A stretch of DNA of 64,000 nucleotides. Origin: Pseudoalteromonas luteoviolacea B = ATCC 29581. GTDB lineage: Bacteria; Pseudomonadota; Gammaproteobacteria; Enterobacterales; Alteromonadaceae. The notes beneath the pieces are model-generated. The model was not told where the DNA came from, did no database searches, and saw nothing but the letters and a program-made list of their open reading frames with translations. A program made the position numbers and the translations under genes. Location: contig CAPN01000031.1 of the NCBI GenBank assembly GCA_000333235.1, forward strand, positions 1 through 64,000, written 5' to 3'. Positions 40,519-49,629 of the stretch are shown here, in pieces (the first letter of the stretch is position 1; each line of letters begins with the position of its first letter).

Positions 40519-41784
40519 TTACCATAATGCTGGAGTGGCAGGCGTTAAACTAAACGTCTGCGACGATTGTTCTTTTTTGTCTTTCGATTGTGCTTCTGTA
40601 CAGTTTTTTGTCACTGGCTTTGCCTGACCTGGTCGAGTTTTTTCAAATGCGCTTTCCAGATCCGCTAATAAATCCCGAACATCTTCAATGCCAACAGAGA
40701 TACGAATAAGTGTATCACCAACTCCAGCGTCTAGTCGTGCTTGAGCGTCCATTCCAGCGTGCGTCATCGTCGCAGGGTGGCAGATTAAACTTTCAACACC
40801 ACCTAATGATTCCGCCAATGAGAATTGACTTAATGAAGTCAAAAATGCAGCTGAATCCTGTAATCCACCTTGAATGTCAAAACTAACCATACCACCAAAG
40901 CCGCGTTGCTGTTTCTTCGCCAGAGCATGCTGTGGATGTGACTTTAACCCTGGATAATAAACTTTTTTAACATAAGGCGAAGATTCTAAATAAGTTGCTA
41001 TCGCTAACGCGTTTTCTTGATGTTGCTTTAAACGCACAGTTAGCGTACGTAAACCGCGCAGCGTTAAGTAACTATCAAATGGCGCTCCAGTGATCCCAAT
41101 ATTATTTGCCCACCACGCTAATTCATCACCTAAGGCTTTAGAGCGAGTGATCACTGCTCCACCTACTACATCCGAGTGACCATTAATGTACTTTGTTGTT
41201 GAGTGCACCACAATGTCCACACCAAATTGGATCGGATTTTGTAATCCTGGCGATAAAAACGTATTGTCGGCAGCGACAAGAGCTCCACATTGTTTCGCAA
41301 CATTCACAATGGCTTCGATATCGGTAAGACGCAAGATTGGATTGCTTGGCGTTTCTATCCAGATAATTTTAGGCTTTGCATCAATTACCGCTTGGTAATT
41401 GTCTACTTTCGTGAGATCGACTACCTTTAATTTTAGCAATCCGCGTTTTGCCAATGACGTGAATAAACGATAACTGCCGCCATAGCAGTCGTGCGGAATA
41501 ACGAGCGTATCATTATGATTCAGTAATTGGGTAACCAAGTGAACCGCGGCCATGCCCGTTGCAGTGATAATACCTTTTTCACCGCCTTCTAATTGCGCTA
41601 ATGAATCGGCGAGAATATCTCGATTTGGATTGCCACTGCGACCATAGTCATAGTCACGTTTTACATTAAAATCGGCAAAAGAGTACGTAGTAGATAGATA
41701 CAATGGCGGTACGACCGCACCATGATGCTTATCAGCTTCAATTCCATTTCTGACCGCAATCGTGGCTTTATTCGACTGACTCAT
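40519..41784 (-). CDS. metB: Cystathionine gamma-synthase
   Basis: MetB condenses an O-acylhomoserine with cysteine to cystathionine. The 421-residue PLP enzyme has YGRSGNPNRDI, the TATGMAA phosphate-binding segment, D173 in AADNTF and the cofactor lysine K198 in HSTTKYINGHSD. Compared with E. coli MetB (386 residues) it has an extra tail of about 35 residues after LADLESAFEK, rich in Lys, Gln, Ser and Thr, ending at the metL start. The tail has no counterpart I know. Operator boxes for MetJ overlap its promoter. Confidence 0.94.
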   Translation of the reverse strand: MSQSNKATIAVRNGIEADKHHGAVVPPLYLSTTYSFADFNVKRDYDYGRSGNPNRDILADSLAQLEGGEKGIITATGMAAVHLVTQLLNHNDTLVIPHDCYGGSYRLFTSLAKRGLLKLKVVDLTKVDNYQAVIDAKPKIIWIETPSNPILRLTDIEAIVNVAKQCGALVAADNTFLSPGLQNPIQFGVDIVVHSTTKYINGHSDVVGGAVITRSKALGDELAWWANNIGITGAPFDSYLTLRGLRTLTVRLKQHQENALAIATYLESSPYVKKVYYPGLKSHPQHALAKKQQRGFGGMVSFDIQGGLQDSAAFLTSLSQFSLAESLGGVESLICHPATMTHAGMDAQARLDAGVGDTLIRISVGIEDVRDLLADLESAFEKTRPGQAKPVTKNCTEAQSKDKKEQSSQTFSLTPATPALW

Positions 41785-41802
41785 AATGACACCTGGATAT
41801 TT

Positions 41803-41850
41803 GGATGTTTAGACGTCCAAAAGGTTAGACGAACAAACTCAAGATGTCAA
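41803..41850 (-). promoter_or_regulatory. metBL promoter with tandem MetJ operator (met boxes)
   Basis: On the minus strand a consensus -35 TTGACA (41845-41850) and TAACCT (41822-41827) are 17 bp apart. Overlapping the -10, four consecutive 8-bp boxes at 41803-41834 match the met box AGACGTCT at 5, 7, 4 and 5 of 8 positions (the best is AGACGTCC). MetJ bound with SAM should therefore block metBL transcription. The adjacent divergent metJ supports this. Confidence 0.85.
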
Positions 41851-41939
41851 AACATTTATACGCCTAAATGGCTAAATAACTAGTATTTGACTATCTTTTT
41901 TAAACCGATAAAATTTCGCCACTTCTATTTTAGCAGCTT

Positions 41940-42066
41940 GCTAATACGACTGAGTTTTTGACGGTGGCATCGCTTCGTGGCGACGTTGACATCGCATCAA
42001 ACGCGTATCGCTTACGTTTGGTCATACTACACCGGTAGCTAGAACCACGAATGCAGTCGTATTGGC
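41940..42066. repeat. 127-bp segment bounded by 13-bp inverted repeats, upstream of metJ
   Basis: GCTAATACGACTG at 41940-41952 and CAGTCGTATTGGC at 42054-42066 pair at 12 of 13 positions. The segment between them is richer in G+C than the surrounding intergenic DNA and contains short internal pairing such as CGC-TTCGTG-GCG. No open frame is inside and no target duplication is clear. It ends 29 bases before the metJ ATG, so it lies in the metJ leader or promoter. It may be a small mobile repeat or a leader RNA structure. Confidence 0.5.
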
Positions 42067-42095
42067 ATCACCCAACACTAAGGCAATAAACTATT

Positions 42096-42416
42096 ATGGC
42101 AACTTGGAATGGTGAATATGTTCACCCATATGCAGAACACGGTAAAAAATCAGAACAAGTAAAAAAGATCACCGTATCGATTCCATTGAATGTTTTGAAA
42201 GTTCTAACGGATGAACGCACACGACGTCAGGTTAACAACCTTAGACATGCAACAAACAGTGAATTGCTCTGCGAAGCGTTTTTACATGCCTTTACGGGCC
42301 AGCCACTGCCTTCCGACGAAGATTTACGCAAAGACAATCCGGAAAAAGTGCCTGCTGAAGTTCGTCGTATCATGATTGATATGGGGCTTGAAGTCCCGAT
42401 TATCGAAGAAGAATAA
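42096..42416 (+). CDS. metJ: Methionine repressor MetJ
   Basis: MetJ is a ribbon-helix-helix repressor that uses SAM as corepressor. The 106 residues match E. coli MetJ in length, with the DNA-contacting strand KKITVSIP (about 23-30) and the helix region [21 protein letters not shown] cut here into its known parts [14 protein letters not shown] and [12 protein letters not shown]. It diverges from metBL with its operator between them. A terminator follows the stop codon. Confidence 0.97.
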   Translation: MATWNGEYVHPYAEHGKKSEQVKKITVSIPLNVLKVLTDERTRRQVNNLRHATNSELLCEAFLHAFTGQPLPSDEDLRKDNPEKVPAEVRRIMIDMGLEVPIIEEE

Positions 42417-42434
42417 GTGACGGAATTAGCAATA

Positions 42435-42465
42435 TAAAAAAGCCTCGAATCGCGAGGCTTTTTTT
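42435..42465. terminator. Terminator after metJ
   Basis: AAAAAAGCCTCG and CGAGGCTTTTTTT form a stem around a small loop with T tracts on both strands, 18 bases after the metJ stop. It may also act on the leftward malic enzyme transcript that converges from the right. Confidence 0.92.
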
Positions 42466-42561
42466 GCATTTTGACCCAAGCTACCTCAAGCTCCATTAGC
42501 AGGCACTCAGTGCTTTCAATACTAGGCGCGTTAATGCAAGAAAGTAGATTGGGCGTATACG

Positions 42562-43806
42562 TTACTTTTCCATATAGTTTAATGGTAAAGGAATTTGCGC
42601 CACGCCAGAATCTATTGCGGCTTTAGCAACAGCCTTAGCAATACGAGGCAATAAACGCGGGTCCATTGGTTTTGGAATAATGTACTCTTTGCCAAACTCT
42701 AGTTTATCCACATCTGCCGCTTTTAACACTTCAGCAGGAACCGGCTCTTTAGCAATACTTCGAATTGCTTCTACTGCCGCAATTTTCATTTCATCATTGA
42801 TTGCGGTTGCGCGAACATCGAGAGCCCCTCGGAAAATGAACGGGAAGCAAAGCACATTATTTACTTGGTTTGGATAATCCGAACGACCCGTAGCCATGAT
42901 CAAATCATCACGAGCGCCATGCGCAACATCAGGGCTTATCTCTGGATCTGGGTTTGAACACGCAAATACCACGGGTTTATCTGCCATCAGTTTCAGATCA
43001 TCTGCACCGATCAAATTAGGTCCTGATACGCCAACGAACACGTCAGCTTCGGCAATCACGTCTTGCAATGTCCGTTTATCGGTATTGTTAGCGAAAAGCT
43101 TTTTGTATTCATTAAGATCTTCGCGACGAGTATGGATGACCCCTTTACGATCCAACATATAAATATGTTCACGCTGCGCACCACATTTAATCAATAACTC
43201 CATACAAGCAATGGCTGCGGCTCCCGCCCCTAAACATACAATAGTCGCGTCATGAATGTTTTTACCTTGGATCTCAAGCGCATTTAGCATGCCTGCGGCA
43301 GTAACAATTGCGGTACCATGTTGGTCATCATGAAATACTGGAATATCACACAGTTCAATCAGTGCTTTTTCAATTTCAAAACACTCTGGTGCTTTAATGT
43401 CTTCAAGATTAATGCCGCCAAACGTATCTGCGATGTTAGCAACCGTATTGATAAAATCTTCAGTGGTTTTATGCTTCACTTCAATGTCAATTGAGTCTAT
43501 TCCTGCAAAACGCTTAAATAAAAGCGCTTTACCTTCCATCACTGGTTTCGAGGCAAGTGGACCAAGATTACCTAACCCTAAGATAGCAGTACCATTACTG
43601 ATCACCGCGACCATATTTCCTTTCGCCGTATACTTGTATGCGTTGGCAGGGTCTTCCGCGATTTCACGCACAGGCTCAGCAACACCGGGGCTATAAGCCA
43701 AAGCTAAGTCTTTTACTGTTTCGGCGGGTTTCGTAAGTTCAACACTTATTTTTCCTGGAACGGGAAGCGCGTGGTAGTCCAACGCTTTTTGACGAAAATC
43801 AGTCAT
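42562..43806 (-). CDS. maeB: Malic enzyme, short MaeB type
   Basis: The enzyme decarboxylates malate to pyruvate, probably with NADP. The 414 residues contain YSPGVAEPV, the malate-binding SNGTAILGLGNLGP, metal site FEIEKALIELCDIPVFHDDQHGT-type residues (E, D, D) and the second Rossmann motif GAGAAAIACMELL. Compared with E. coli MaeB (759 residues), the C-terminal phosphotransacetylase-like regulatory domain is absent, so allosteric control by acetyl-CoA through it is not expected. The gene stands alone and is followed by a long gap on its upstream side. Confidence 0.92.
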   Translation of the reverse strand: MTDFRQKALDYHALPVPGKISVELTKPAETVKDLALAYSPGVAEPVREIAEDPANAYKYTAKGNMVAVISNGTAILGLGNLGPLASKPVMEGKALLFKRFAGIDSIDIEVKHKTTEDFINTVANIADTFGGINLEDIKAPECFEIEKALIELCDIPVFHDDQHGTAIVTAAGMLNALEIQGKNIHDATIVCLGAGAAAIACMELLIKCGAQREHIYMLDRKGVIHTRREDLNEYKKLFANNTDKRTLQDVIAEADVFVGVSGPNLIGADDLKLMADKPVVFACSNPDPEISPDVAHGARDDLIMATGRSDYPNQVNNVLCFPFIFRGALDVRATAINDEMKIAAVEAIRSIAKEPVPAEVLKAADVDKLEFGKEYIIPKPMDPRLLPRIAKAVAKAAIDSGVAQIPLPLNYMEK

Positions 43807-44421
43807 GACGCGATTTTATCCTGCAATGTTAAATGTGAGAGAAAGATAGATACCCTAGGAATTCGGCCTGACAGTCAGATGCCAACGTTTATACCCGAGT
43901 GTCTTTCACCATACTGTTTTTAAAAATATATTCAAGCAATATCAGGTCTATCCTGTTGCTGCTATTTCCCTACAATATCTAAGAAAATACCCTGTTTTTT
44001 ACCTAATTTTTGCAATCAATCTAAAAACGAAACATCATCTCGGCTAAACAATTTACCTTTTTTATGCACCAAAGCGGCTGCATATTTAGTCACTTTAGGA
44101 ACGTAAAATCAAAATCATGAAAATAAAATCACGATATAGACATTTAGTAGCAAAATAAAAAATTTTAGCTGAATTTAGCCACAAAAAAGGTTACTTCCTT
44201 TTGAATATCTAGACATTAATTTTAAGCAAATGTGCAAAAGCCCAAATGAAACCTCGCTTATTTTCTGTTCGATGCTCAAATTAACTATAGCGAATTCATG
44301 TTAAATTTCTTGACTAAATTGAAAATAGTGAAGATAACGAAAAGATATAGAGCTAACACTCTAAATTAGAAATTTTCAATTTCTTGAAGTGGAAATGACG
44401 GATTGAATAAACATAGAAAAG
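43807..44421. other. Long AT-rich intergenic region, no gene seen
   Basis: This region of over 600 nt between maeB and rpmE has no supported open frame. It is very A+T-rich. On the plus strand TTGACT (44310-44315) and GATAAC (44333-44338) are 17 bp apart and could start a short transcript that would reach the hairpin at 44426-44443 after about 100 nt; this small RNA is only a possibility. The maeB promoter should lie near the left end. Confidence 0.4.
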
Positions 44422-44480
44422 TAAAAAGCGCCCTATAAGGCGCTTTCTTAATCACAATTTCATTCTGAAATTGTTGATTA
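44422..44480 (-). terminator. rpmE terminator, preceded by a second AT-rich hairpin
   Basis: On the minus strand AAAGCGCC and GGCGCTTT around TTATA are followed by TTACTTTTC, a Rho-independent terminator at 44422-44448. Between it and the rpmE stop, AATCAACAATTTCA and TGAAATTGTGATT form a second long AT-rich stem (44450-44479). The first hairpin may protect the mRNA or slow polymerase. Confidence 0.85.
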
Positions 44481-44693
44481 TTTTTTGCTACCAAACGCAG
44501 CAAAACGCTTGTTGAAGCGATCAACACGACCACCTGTATCAACGATTTTTTGTTGACCAGTGTAGAATGGGTGACACTTGTTACAAACGTCTAAGTGAAT
44601 ATCTTTACAAAGTGTTGAACGAAGTTCGAACTTGTTACCACAAGAACAAGTCGCTGTGTTCGTTGCATACTGTGGGTGGATACCTTCTTTCAT
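44478..44693 (-). CDS. rpmE: Ribosomal protein bL31, zinc-binding form
   Basis: bL31 sits on the 50S central protuberance and bridges to 30S. The 71-residue protein starts MKEGIHPQY and carries the zinc cysteines C16, C18, C37 and C40, so it is the zinc (C+) form; a zinc-free paralogue usually replaces it in zinc starvation. The ATG at 44693 has AGAGG eight bases upstream; the open frame extends 49 codons upstream but without conservation. It diverges from priA, as in E. coli. Confidence 0.97.
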   Translation of the reverse strand: MKEGIHPQYATNTATCSCGNKFELRSTLCKDIHLDVCNKCHPFYTGQQKIVDTGGRVDRFNKRFAAFGSKK

Positions 44694-44924
44694 AGGAACC
44701 TCTAAGTAAGGCCGTATCGCTCTCCAAACCCGAAGTCTGGCACCATACGTGGTTAAACAAAATAATTGGTCGCGTATTCTAATGCATGATCTGTACAATC
44801 GACAAGCAGAAAATGATCTTTTATTCCCTGCAAGAAGCATTACGTTGAGTAAGCTATCACTACTACTGTGTTTTTAGCGGCAGGTTTAGTAAAGTTAGCC
44901 CTAATTCGCTTTACAGATTGCATT

Positions 44925-47096
44925 ATGAAACTCGTTGAAGTCGCCCTTAAAGTCCCACTTGATCGAACTTTTGACTACCTAGTTGAAGGTGACCATACGC
45001 ATGATATTTTACCCGGCGTTCGAGTTATCGTTCCCTTTGGCAAACGTAAACTAATCGGTATCGTACTTGCTCTTAAGAGCTCAACGTCTTTAGAAACAGA
45101 AAAACTGCGGGCTGTGGAGGCGTTTATTGATGTAAAGCCAATTGTCTCTACTGCATTTATCCATTTGATCCGGTTTTGTGCCAAATACTACTGCTACCCA
45201 TTAGGTGATACCCTATTTAGCGCATTACCTGCTGCACTGCGTCAAGGTGAACCGCTTGATAAGCTAGTCATACATATGTTGAGTGCGACTAATGCACCGA
45301 CCACACCGCTAAGAGGCAAAAAACAACGTGCACTTTTTGACTATTTAGTCGAAAACGGAAACTCCCCAGTTTGCGAGATCAAAGCGCTTGGCTTTACTCA
45401 ATCTCAAATTGACGCACTTGAAAAAAAGACCTTACTCAATCGCTTTACTGCCCCTTCGATACCTTGGACAGAGCAACTCTGGCAATTGTCACAAAAACCG
45501 CGATTGAATCAAGAACAAGCGACTGCTTGTGCTGCGATCAAGCAAAGTGAACTATTTTCTTGTTTTTTACTCGAAGGCGTCACCGGTAGCGGTAAAACGG
45601 AAGTGTACTTACACGCTCTAGAAGACATTATCAAAACAAAGAAACAAGCACTCGTGCTTGTGCCTGAAATTGGTTTGACACCACAAACCGTGCAGCGTTT
45701 TAAGCGACGCTTTGCTGGGTTACCGATTACCTTATGGCACTCCAATTTAACCGACAATGAGCGCCTAGAAGTTTGGCGTCAAAGTGAAAGCAACGAAATT
45801 GCGATGGTAATTGGTACACGTTCAAGTATTTTTTTACCTTTTGCTCACCTTGGCATGATCATCGTTGACGAAGAACATGACAGCTCATTTAAACAACAAG
45901 AAGGTCTTCGTTATCACGCTCGTGACCTCGCCGCATATCGCGCTGCAAAGCTCGGTATCCCTCTCATATTGGGTAGTGCAACCCCTGCGCTTGAATCACT
46001 TCATCATGCAATATCAAAAAAATATCATTTACTTACTCTACAACACCGGGCTCAAACTGCATCCGCTAATCAATTTGCACTAGTAGATATGAAAGGGCAA
46101 ATCGCACAACAAGGTTTTGCTAATACCACATTAAATTCCATGCTCGATACGTTAAAACGTGGCAAGCAAGTGATGGTCTTTTTAAATCGCAGGGGGTTTG
46201 CGCCGACGCTTATTTGTCATGAATGTGGTTGGCTAAGTGGGTGCAATCGCTGCACCGCAAGCACAACTTACCATAAAGCAATTGCTCAGCTCGTATGTCA
46301 TCATTGTGGTGATATACGTGCTATCCCAAAGCAATGCCCGGATTGTGGCAGCACACAGATCATGCCCGCGGGGGTTGGCACTGAACAGATCGCAGAGTTT
46401 TTCAGCACCTATTTTGTTGATTATCCCGTTATCCGGATTGACCGTGATACCACCCGCAAAAAGGGCGCATTGGAAGACGCTCTAGATGTGATCCATCAAG
46501 GAGGCGCAAAACTTCTCGTTGGCACGCAAATGCTAGCAAAAGGCCATCATTTTCCTGATGTCGCGCTTGTAGTGATCCTAGATGTCGATTCAGGTTTGTA
46601 TTCTAGTGACTTTCGCGCAACTGAACATATGGCGCAGCTAATTACTCAAGTATCTGGACGAGCAGGTCGCAGTGGCGAACCGGGTAAAGTTATTTTACAA
46701 ACTCATTTCCCAGACCATCCTTTATTGCAAGATCTTGTTAATAATGGCTACCAAGATTTCGCCCGATTCGCGTTAACCGAACGTCAAGAAGCTGACCTTC
46801 CACCTTATACCTATTTAGCGCTTATTCGTGCTCAGGGTCAGAAATTTGAATTGGTGATGCAGTTTTTACGAGATTTGGTTCCAGAGCAAAGGTCAAGTGG
46901 TATACAATTGCTAGGCCCTTTACCTGCCCCCATGGAAAAAATTGCAGGTAAATATCGTTATCAGTTGCACATTCAAGCTGAAAGTCGCAGCATTTTGCAT
47001 CATTATTTAGCGCAATTACGTGATTACATGAATACTCACCCTCTCACAAATCGAGTGCGATGGAGCATTGATGTCGATCCGATAGATATGTATTAA
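44925..47096 (+). CDS. priA: Primosomal protein N' (replication-restart helicase PriA)
   Basis: PriA recognises stalled forks and reloads the replisome. From the ATG at 44925 (MKLVEVALKVPLDRTFDYL) the protein has 723 residues: an N-terminal 3'-end-binding domain, a helicase core with GVTGSGKTEVYL and DEEHD, a zinc region with CHECGWLSGCNRC and CHHCG/CPDCGS, and a C-terminal helicase lobe with GTQMLAKGHHFP and QVSGRAGRSG. The longer open frame adds 19 residues with no support. It diverges from rpmE and is followed by the ftsN-like gene after 4 nt. Confidence 0.96.
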   Translation: MKLVEVALKVPLDRTFDYLVEGDHTHDILPGVRVIVPFGKRKLIGIVLALKSSTSLETEKLRAVEAFIDVKPIVSTAFIHLIRFCAKYYCYPLGDTLFSALPAALRQGEPLDKLVIHMLSATNAPTTPLRGKKQRALFDYLVENGNSPVCEIKALGFTQSQIDALEKKTLLNRFTAPSIPWTEQLWQLSQKPRLNQEQATACAAIKQSELFSCFLLEGVTGSGKTEVYLHALEDIIKTKKQALVLVPEIGLTPQTVQRFKRRFAGLPITLWHSNLTDNERLEVWRQSESNEIAMVIGTRSSIFLPFAHLGMIIVDEEHDSSFKQQEGLRYHARDLAAYRAAKLGIPLILGSATPALESLHHAISKKYHLLTLQHRAQTASANQFALVDMKGQIAQQGFANTTLNSMLDTLKRGKQVMVFLNRRGFAPTLICHECGWLSGCNRCTASTTYHKAIAQLVCHHCGDIRAIPKQCPDCGSTQIMPAGVGTEQIAEFFSTYFVDYPVIRIDRDTTRKKGALEDALDVIHQGGAKLLVGTQMLAKGHHFPDVALVVILDVDSGLYSSDFRATEHMAQLITQVSGRAGRSGEPGKVILQTHFPDHPLLQDLVNNGYQDFARFALTERQEADLPPYTYLALIRAQGQKFELVMQFLRDLVPEQRSSGIQLLGPLPAPMEKIAGKYRYQLHIQAESRSILHHYLAQLRDYMNTHPLTNRVRWSIDVDPIDMY

Positions 47097-47100
47097 GAAC

Positions 47101-47628
47101 ATGGCTCAACACGATTATATTAATAAAAGACCAGCGTCAAAAAAGAACAAGCAACCTGCTAAAAAACCGTTCCCGGTTTTGCTTGTAAGCATTGCAGCCT
47201 TATTAGTAGCAGGGTTTGGTTATACACTTTGGTTTCTAAAGCAAAACGCGGATCCTGAGCAGGTTAAACAAGCGCAAAATCCAACGCAAACACAGGCCCT
47301 CGAGAAAAAAGCTGAACGTCCTCGTACACCGGACTTCATCGAAGAATTAAAGCAACACGAAATTAAGGTCAACGTCAAAGAAATTGAGCAAGGAGGGCCT
47401 TATCAAGTGCGTTGCGGCGCATTTCGTGCGCAAAGCCAAGCTGAATCTCTTAAAGCTCGAATTGCCTTTGCCGGTTTACTTTCAGAAGTTCGACGTATTG
47501 AAGGCAAAAACGGTGTCTGGTTTGTTGTAAGACTTGGTCCTTATGAGACGAAACGACTTGCGGAAAGCGATAAAAACCGCATTAAACGTTCAAACATCAT
47601 GGGCTGTACAATCCTTAATTGGACTTGA
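47101..47628 (+). CDS. ftsN: SPOR-domain cell-division protein, FtsN-like
   Basis: The 175-residue protein has a basic cytoplasmic tail (about 1-22), one transmembrane helix (about 24-45, FPVLLVSIAALLVAGFGYTLWF), a linker, and a C-terminal SPOR domain (about 98-172: YQVRCGAFRAQSQAESLKARIAF and WFVVRLGPYETKRLAE), written here as separate parts. It is shorter than E. coli FtsN (319 residues). Position between priA and hslVU is the same as in E. coli, supporting the FtsN name. Its last codons overlap the sigma-32-type promoter of hslVU. Confidence 0.88.
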   Translation: MAQHDYINKRPASKKNKQPAKKPFPVLLVSIAALLVAGFGYTLWFLKQNADPEQVKQAQNPTQTQALEKKAERPRTPDFIEELKQHEIKVNVKEIEQGGPYQVRCGAFRAQSQAESLKARIAFAGLLSEVRRIEGKNGVWFVVRLGPYETKRLAESDKNRIKRSNIMGCTILNWT

Positions 47629-47650
47629 TATTTCAAGCAACGCCCCAATA
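47624..47650 (+). promoter_or_regulatory. Heat-shock (sigma-32 type) promoter of hslVU
   Basis: CTTGATA (47624-47630) and CCCCAATA (47643-47650) with a 12-bp spacer closely fit the sigma-32 consensus CTTGAAA-N-CCCCATNT. The -35 overlaps the ftsN stop codon TGA. Heat induction of hslVU is known in E. coli, so this site fits its target. Confidence 0.8.
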
Positions 47651-47673
47651 TTGTGGTAATTGATGTGTTCTAG

Positions 47674-47692
47674 CCACCCTTCATTAGGGTGG
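47674..47692 (+). promoter_or_regulatory. 5' leader hairpin of hslVU mRNA
   Basis: CCACCCT, loop TCATT and AGGGTGG form a perfect 7-bp stem that ends 16 bases before the hslV ATG, directly ahead of the AAGGAT ribosome binding site. No T run follows, so it is not a terminator. A stabilising 5' hairpin has been described for E. coli hslVU mRNA; the same role is likely here. Confidence 0.6.
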
Positions 47693-47708
47693 GAATATAA
47701 GGATTACT

Positions 47709-48227
47709 ATGACTACAATAGTAAGTGTCCGCCGCGACAATAAGGTCGTTATCGGTGGTGACGGCCAAGTTTCTCTTGGTAATACAGTGATGAAAGGCAA
47801 CGCAAGAAAAGTACGTCGCCTTTATCATGGTAAAGTGTTGGCTGGCTTTGCCGGCGGCACAGCCGATGCTTTTACACTTTTTGAGCGCTTTGAAGCAAAA
47901 CTTGAAATGCATCAGGGTCATTTAATGCGTGCAGCAGTAGAAATGGCTAAAGATTGGCGTACAGACCGAGCACTTCGCCGCCTCGAAGCTTTGCTTGCCG
48001 TTGCGGATGAAACCGCGTCGCTCATCATTACTGGTAACGGTGATGTTCTTCAACCAGAACACGATCTTATTGCAATTGGCAGTGGTGGTAATTTCGCTCA
48101 AGCAGCCGCAACGGCGCTTCTGGAGAATACCGATTTGAGTGCGCGTGAAATCGTCGAAAAAAGTCTGAAAATCGCAGGCGATATTTGCGTATTTACGAAT
48201 CATAACCAGACGATTGAAGAATTGTAA
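47709..48227 (+). CDS. hslV: ATP-dependent protease subunit HslV (ClpQ)
   Basis: HslV is the dodecameric threonine peptidase of the HslUV protease. The 172-residue product begins MTTIVSVRR; after removal of Met the N-terminal Thr is the nucleophile. The [20 protein letters not shown] segment, cut here at 20 residues, and [17 protein letters not shown] are diagnostic. It is followed by hslU after 11 nt. Confidence 0.98.
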   Translation: MTTIVSVRRDNKVVIGGDGQVSLGNTVMKGNARKVRRLYHGKVLAGFAGGTADAFTLFERFEAKLEMHQGHLMRAAVEMAKDWRTDRALRRLEALLAVADETASLIITGNGDVLQPEHDLIAIGSGGNFAQAAATALLENTDLSAREIVEKSLKIAGDICVFTNHNQTIEEL

Positions 48228-48238
48228 TAGGAACCGCC

Positions 48239-49567
48239 ATGACAGCAATGACACCAAGAGAAATTGTTCACGAGTTAGATCAACACATTATCGGCCAACA
48301 TAAAGCCAAGAAAGCGGTGGCGATTGCGCTACGCAATCGTTGGCGTCGCATGCAACTTGATGATAGTTTACGCGCCGAAGTAACCCCGAAAAACATTCTA
48401 ATGATTGGCCCAACCGGTGTTGGTAAAACCGAAATTGCACGCCGCCTTGCTAAACTAGCCAATGCCCCGTTTATAAAAGTCGAAGCAACAAAATTCACGG
48501 AAGTAGGTTATGTAGGTAAAGAAGTTGAGACGATCATTCGGGATTTAGTCGAAATCTCTGTAAAAATGACACGTGAACAACAAGCTAAAAAACACCGTTT
48601 TCGCGCCGAAGAAGCCGCCGAAGAACGCATTTTAGATGCTCTTCTGCCACCCGCGAAAGATGCGTGGGGAGAAGTTCAACCAAGCGAAAACTCTTCTACG
48701 CGACAAGCATTTCGTAAAAAATTACGAGAAGGCCAACTCGACGATAAAGAAATCGACATTGATATCGCAGAAAGTGCACCACAAGTTGAGATCATGGCTC
48801 CACCTGGCATGGAAGAAATGACTAATCAGCTGCAAAGTATGTTTCAAAACTTTGGTGGTGATAAAAAGAAAAAACGTAAGCTAAAAATTAAAGAAGCACT
48901 CAAACTCTTAATTGAAGAGGAATCTGCGCGTTTAGTTAATCCAGAAGAACTCAAAGAACAAGCTATCTTCGCGGTAGAACAAAATGGCATTGTTTTCTTA
49001 GATGAAATCGACAAAATTTGTAAACGTGGTGAATCGTCGGGCCCGGATGTGAGTCGTGAAGGCGTACAACGTGATTTGTTGCCATTAATTGAAGGCTCAA
49101 CAGTAAGCACTAAGCATGGAATGGTAAAAACGGATCATATTCTGTTTATTGCATCGGGCGCGTTCCAAATGTCGAAACCTTCTGATCTTATTCCTGAGTT
49201 ACAAGGCCGCTTACCGATCCGTGTAGAGTTGGAAGCATTGACCGCCAACGACTTCAAACGCATTTTAACAGAGCCTCATGCTTCACTGACAGAGCAACAA
49301 CAAGCGCTGCTTAGAACAGAGCAAGTTGAGATTGAATTTAGCGATGATGCTATTGAACGAATTGCACAAGCGGCGTATCAAGTGAATGAAAAAACAGAAA
49401 ACATTGGTGCAAGACGCTTACATACTGTAATGGAAAAGTTGATGGAGGAGATCTCTTTCGATGCATCAGAAAAGTCAGGGCAAAAAATGACGATCGACGC
49501 AAAATACGTTGAAGCTCATTTAGACCTACTAGTACAAGATGAAGATCTGAGCCGTTTTATACTTTAA
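48239..49567 (+). CDS. hslU: HslU (ClpY) ATPase subunit
   Basis: HslU unfolds proteins and feeds them into HslV. The 442 residues contain the Walker A motif GPTGVGKT (57-64), pore loop GYVGKEVE, the inserted I-domain (about 110-240), Walker [11 protein letters not shown], sensor and arginine finger segments and the C-terminal tail DLSRFIL that activates HslV. Length equals E. coli HslU. Confidence 0.98.
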   Translation: MTAMTPREIVHELDQHIIGQHKAKKAVAIALRNRWRRMQLDDSLRAEVTPKNILMIGPTGVGKTEIARRLAKLANAPFIKVEATKFTEVGYVGKEVETIIRDLVEISVKMTREQQAKKHRFRAEEAAEERILDALLPPAKDAWGEVQPSENSSTRQAFRKKLREGQLDDKEIDIDIAESAPQVEIMAPPGMEEMTNQLQSMFQNFGGDKKKKRKLKIKEALKLLIEEESARLVNPEELKEQAIFAVEQNGIVFLDEIDKICKRGESSGPDVSREGVQRDLLPLIEGSTVSTKHGMVKTDHILFIASGAFQMSKPSDLIPELQGRLPIRVELEALTANDFKRILTEPHASLTEQQQALLRTEQVEIEFSDDAIERIAQAAYQVNEKTENIGARRLHTVMEKLMEEISFDASEKSGQKMTIDAKYVEAHLDLLVQDEDLSRFIL

Positions 49568-49582
49568 TTAGCGATACTCTCG

Positions 49583-49605
49583 AGGGCGCTAGACCGCCCT
49601 TTTAG
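49583..49605 (+). terminator. Short terminator after hslU
   Basis: AGGGCG and CGCCCT around CTAGAC are followed by TTTTAGTT, 16 bases after the hslU stop. The stem is short and the T run is interrupted, so read-through into the next gene is possible. Confidence 0.6.
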
Positions 49606-49629
49606 TTAAACTTTTTTATTGAGCCGACC

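Noticed and set aside
40244..40627. 127-residue plus-strand open frame
   Set aside because: Antisense to the metL start and metB tail; both of those are well supported, and the frame has no ribosome binding site or homologous pattern.
46237..46485. 82-residue plus-strand open frame
   Set aside because: Out-of-frame shadow within the zinc region of priA.
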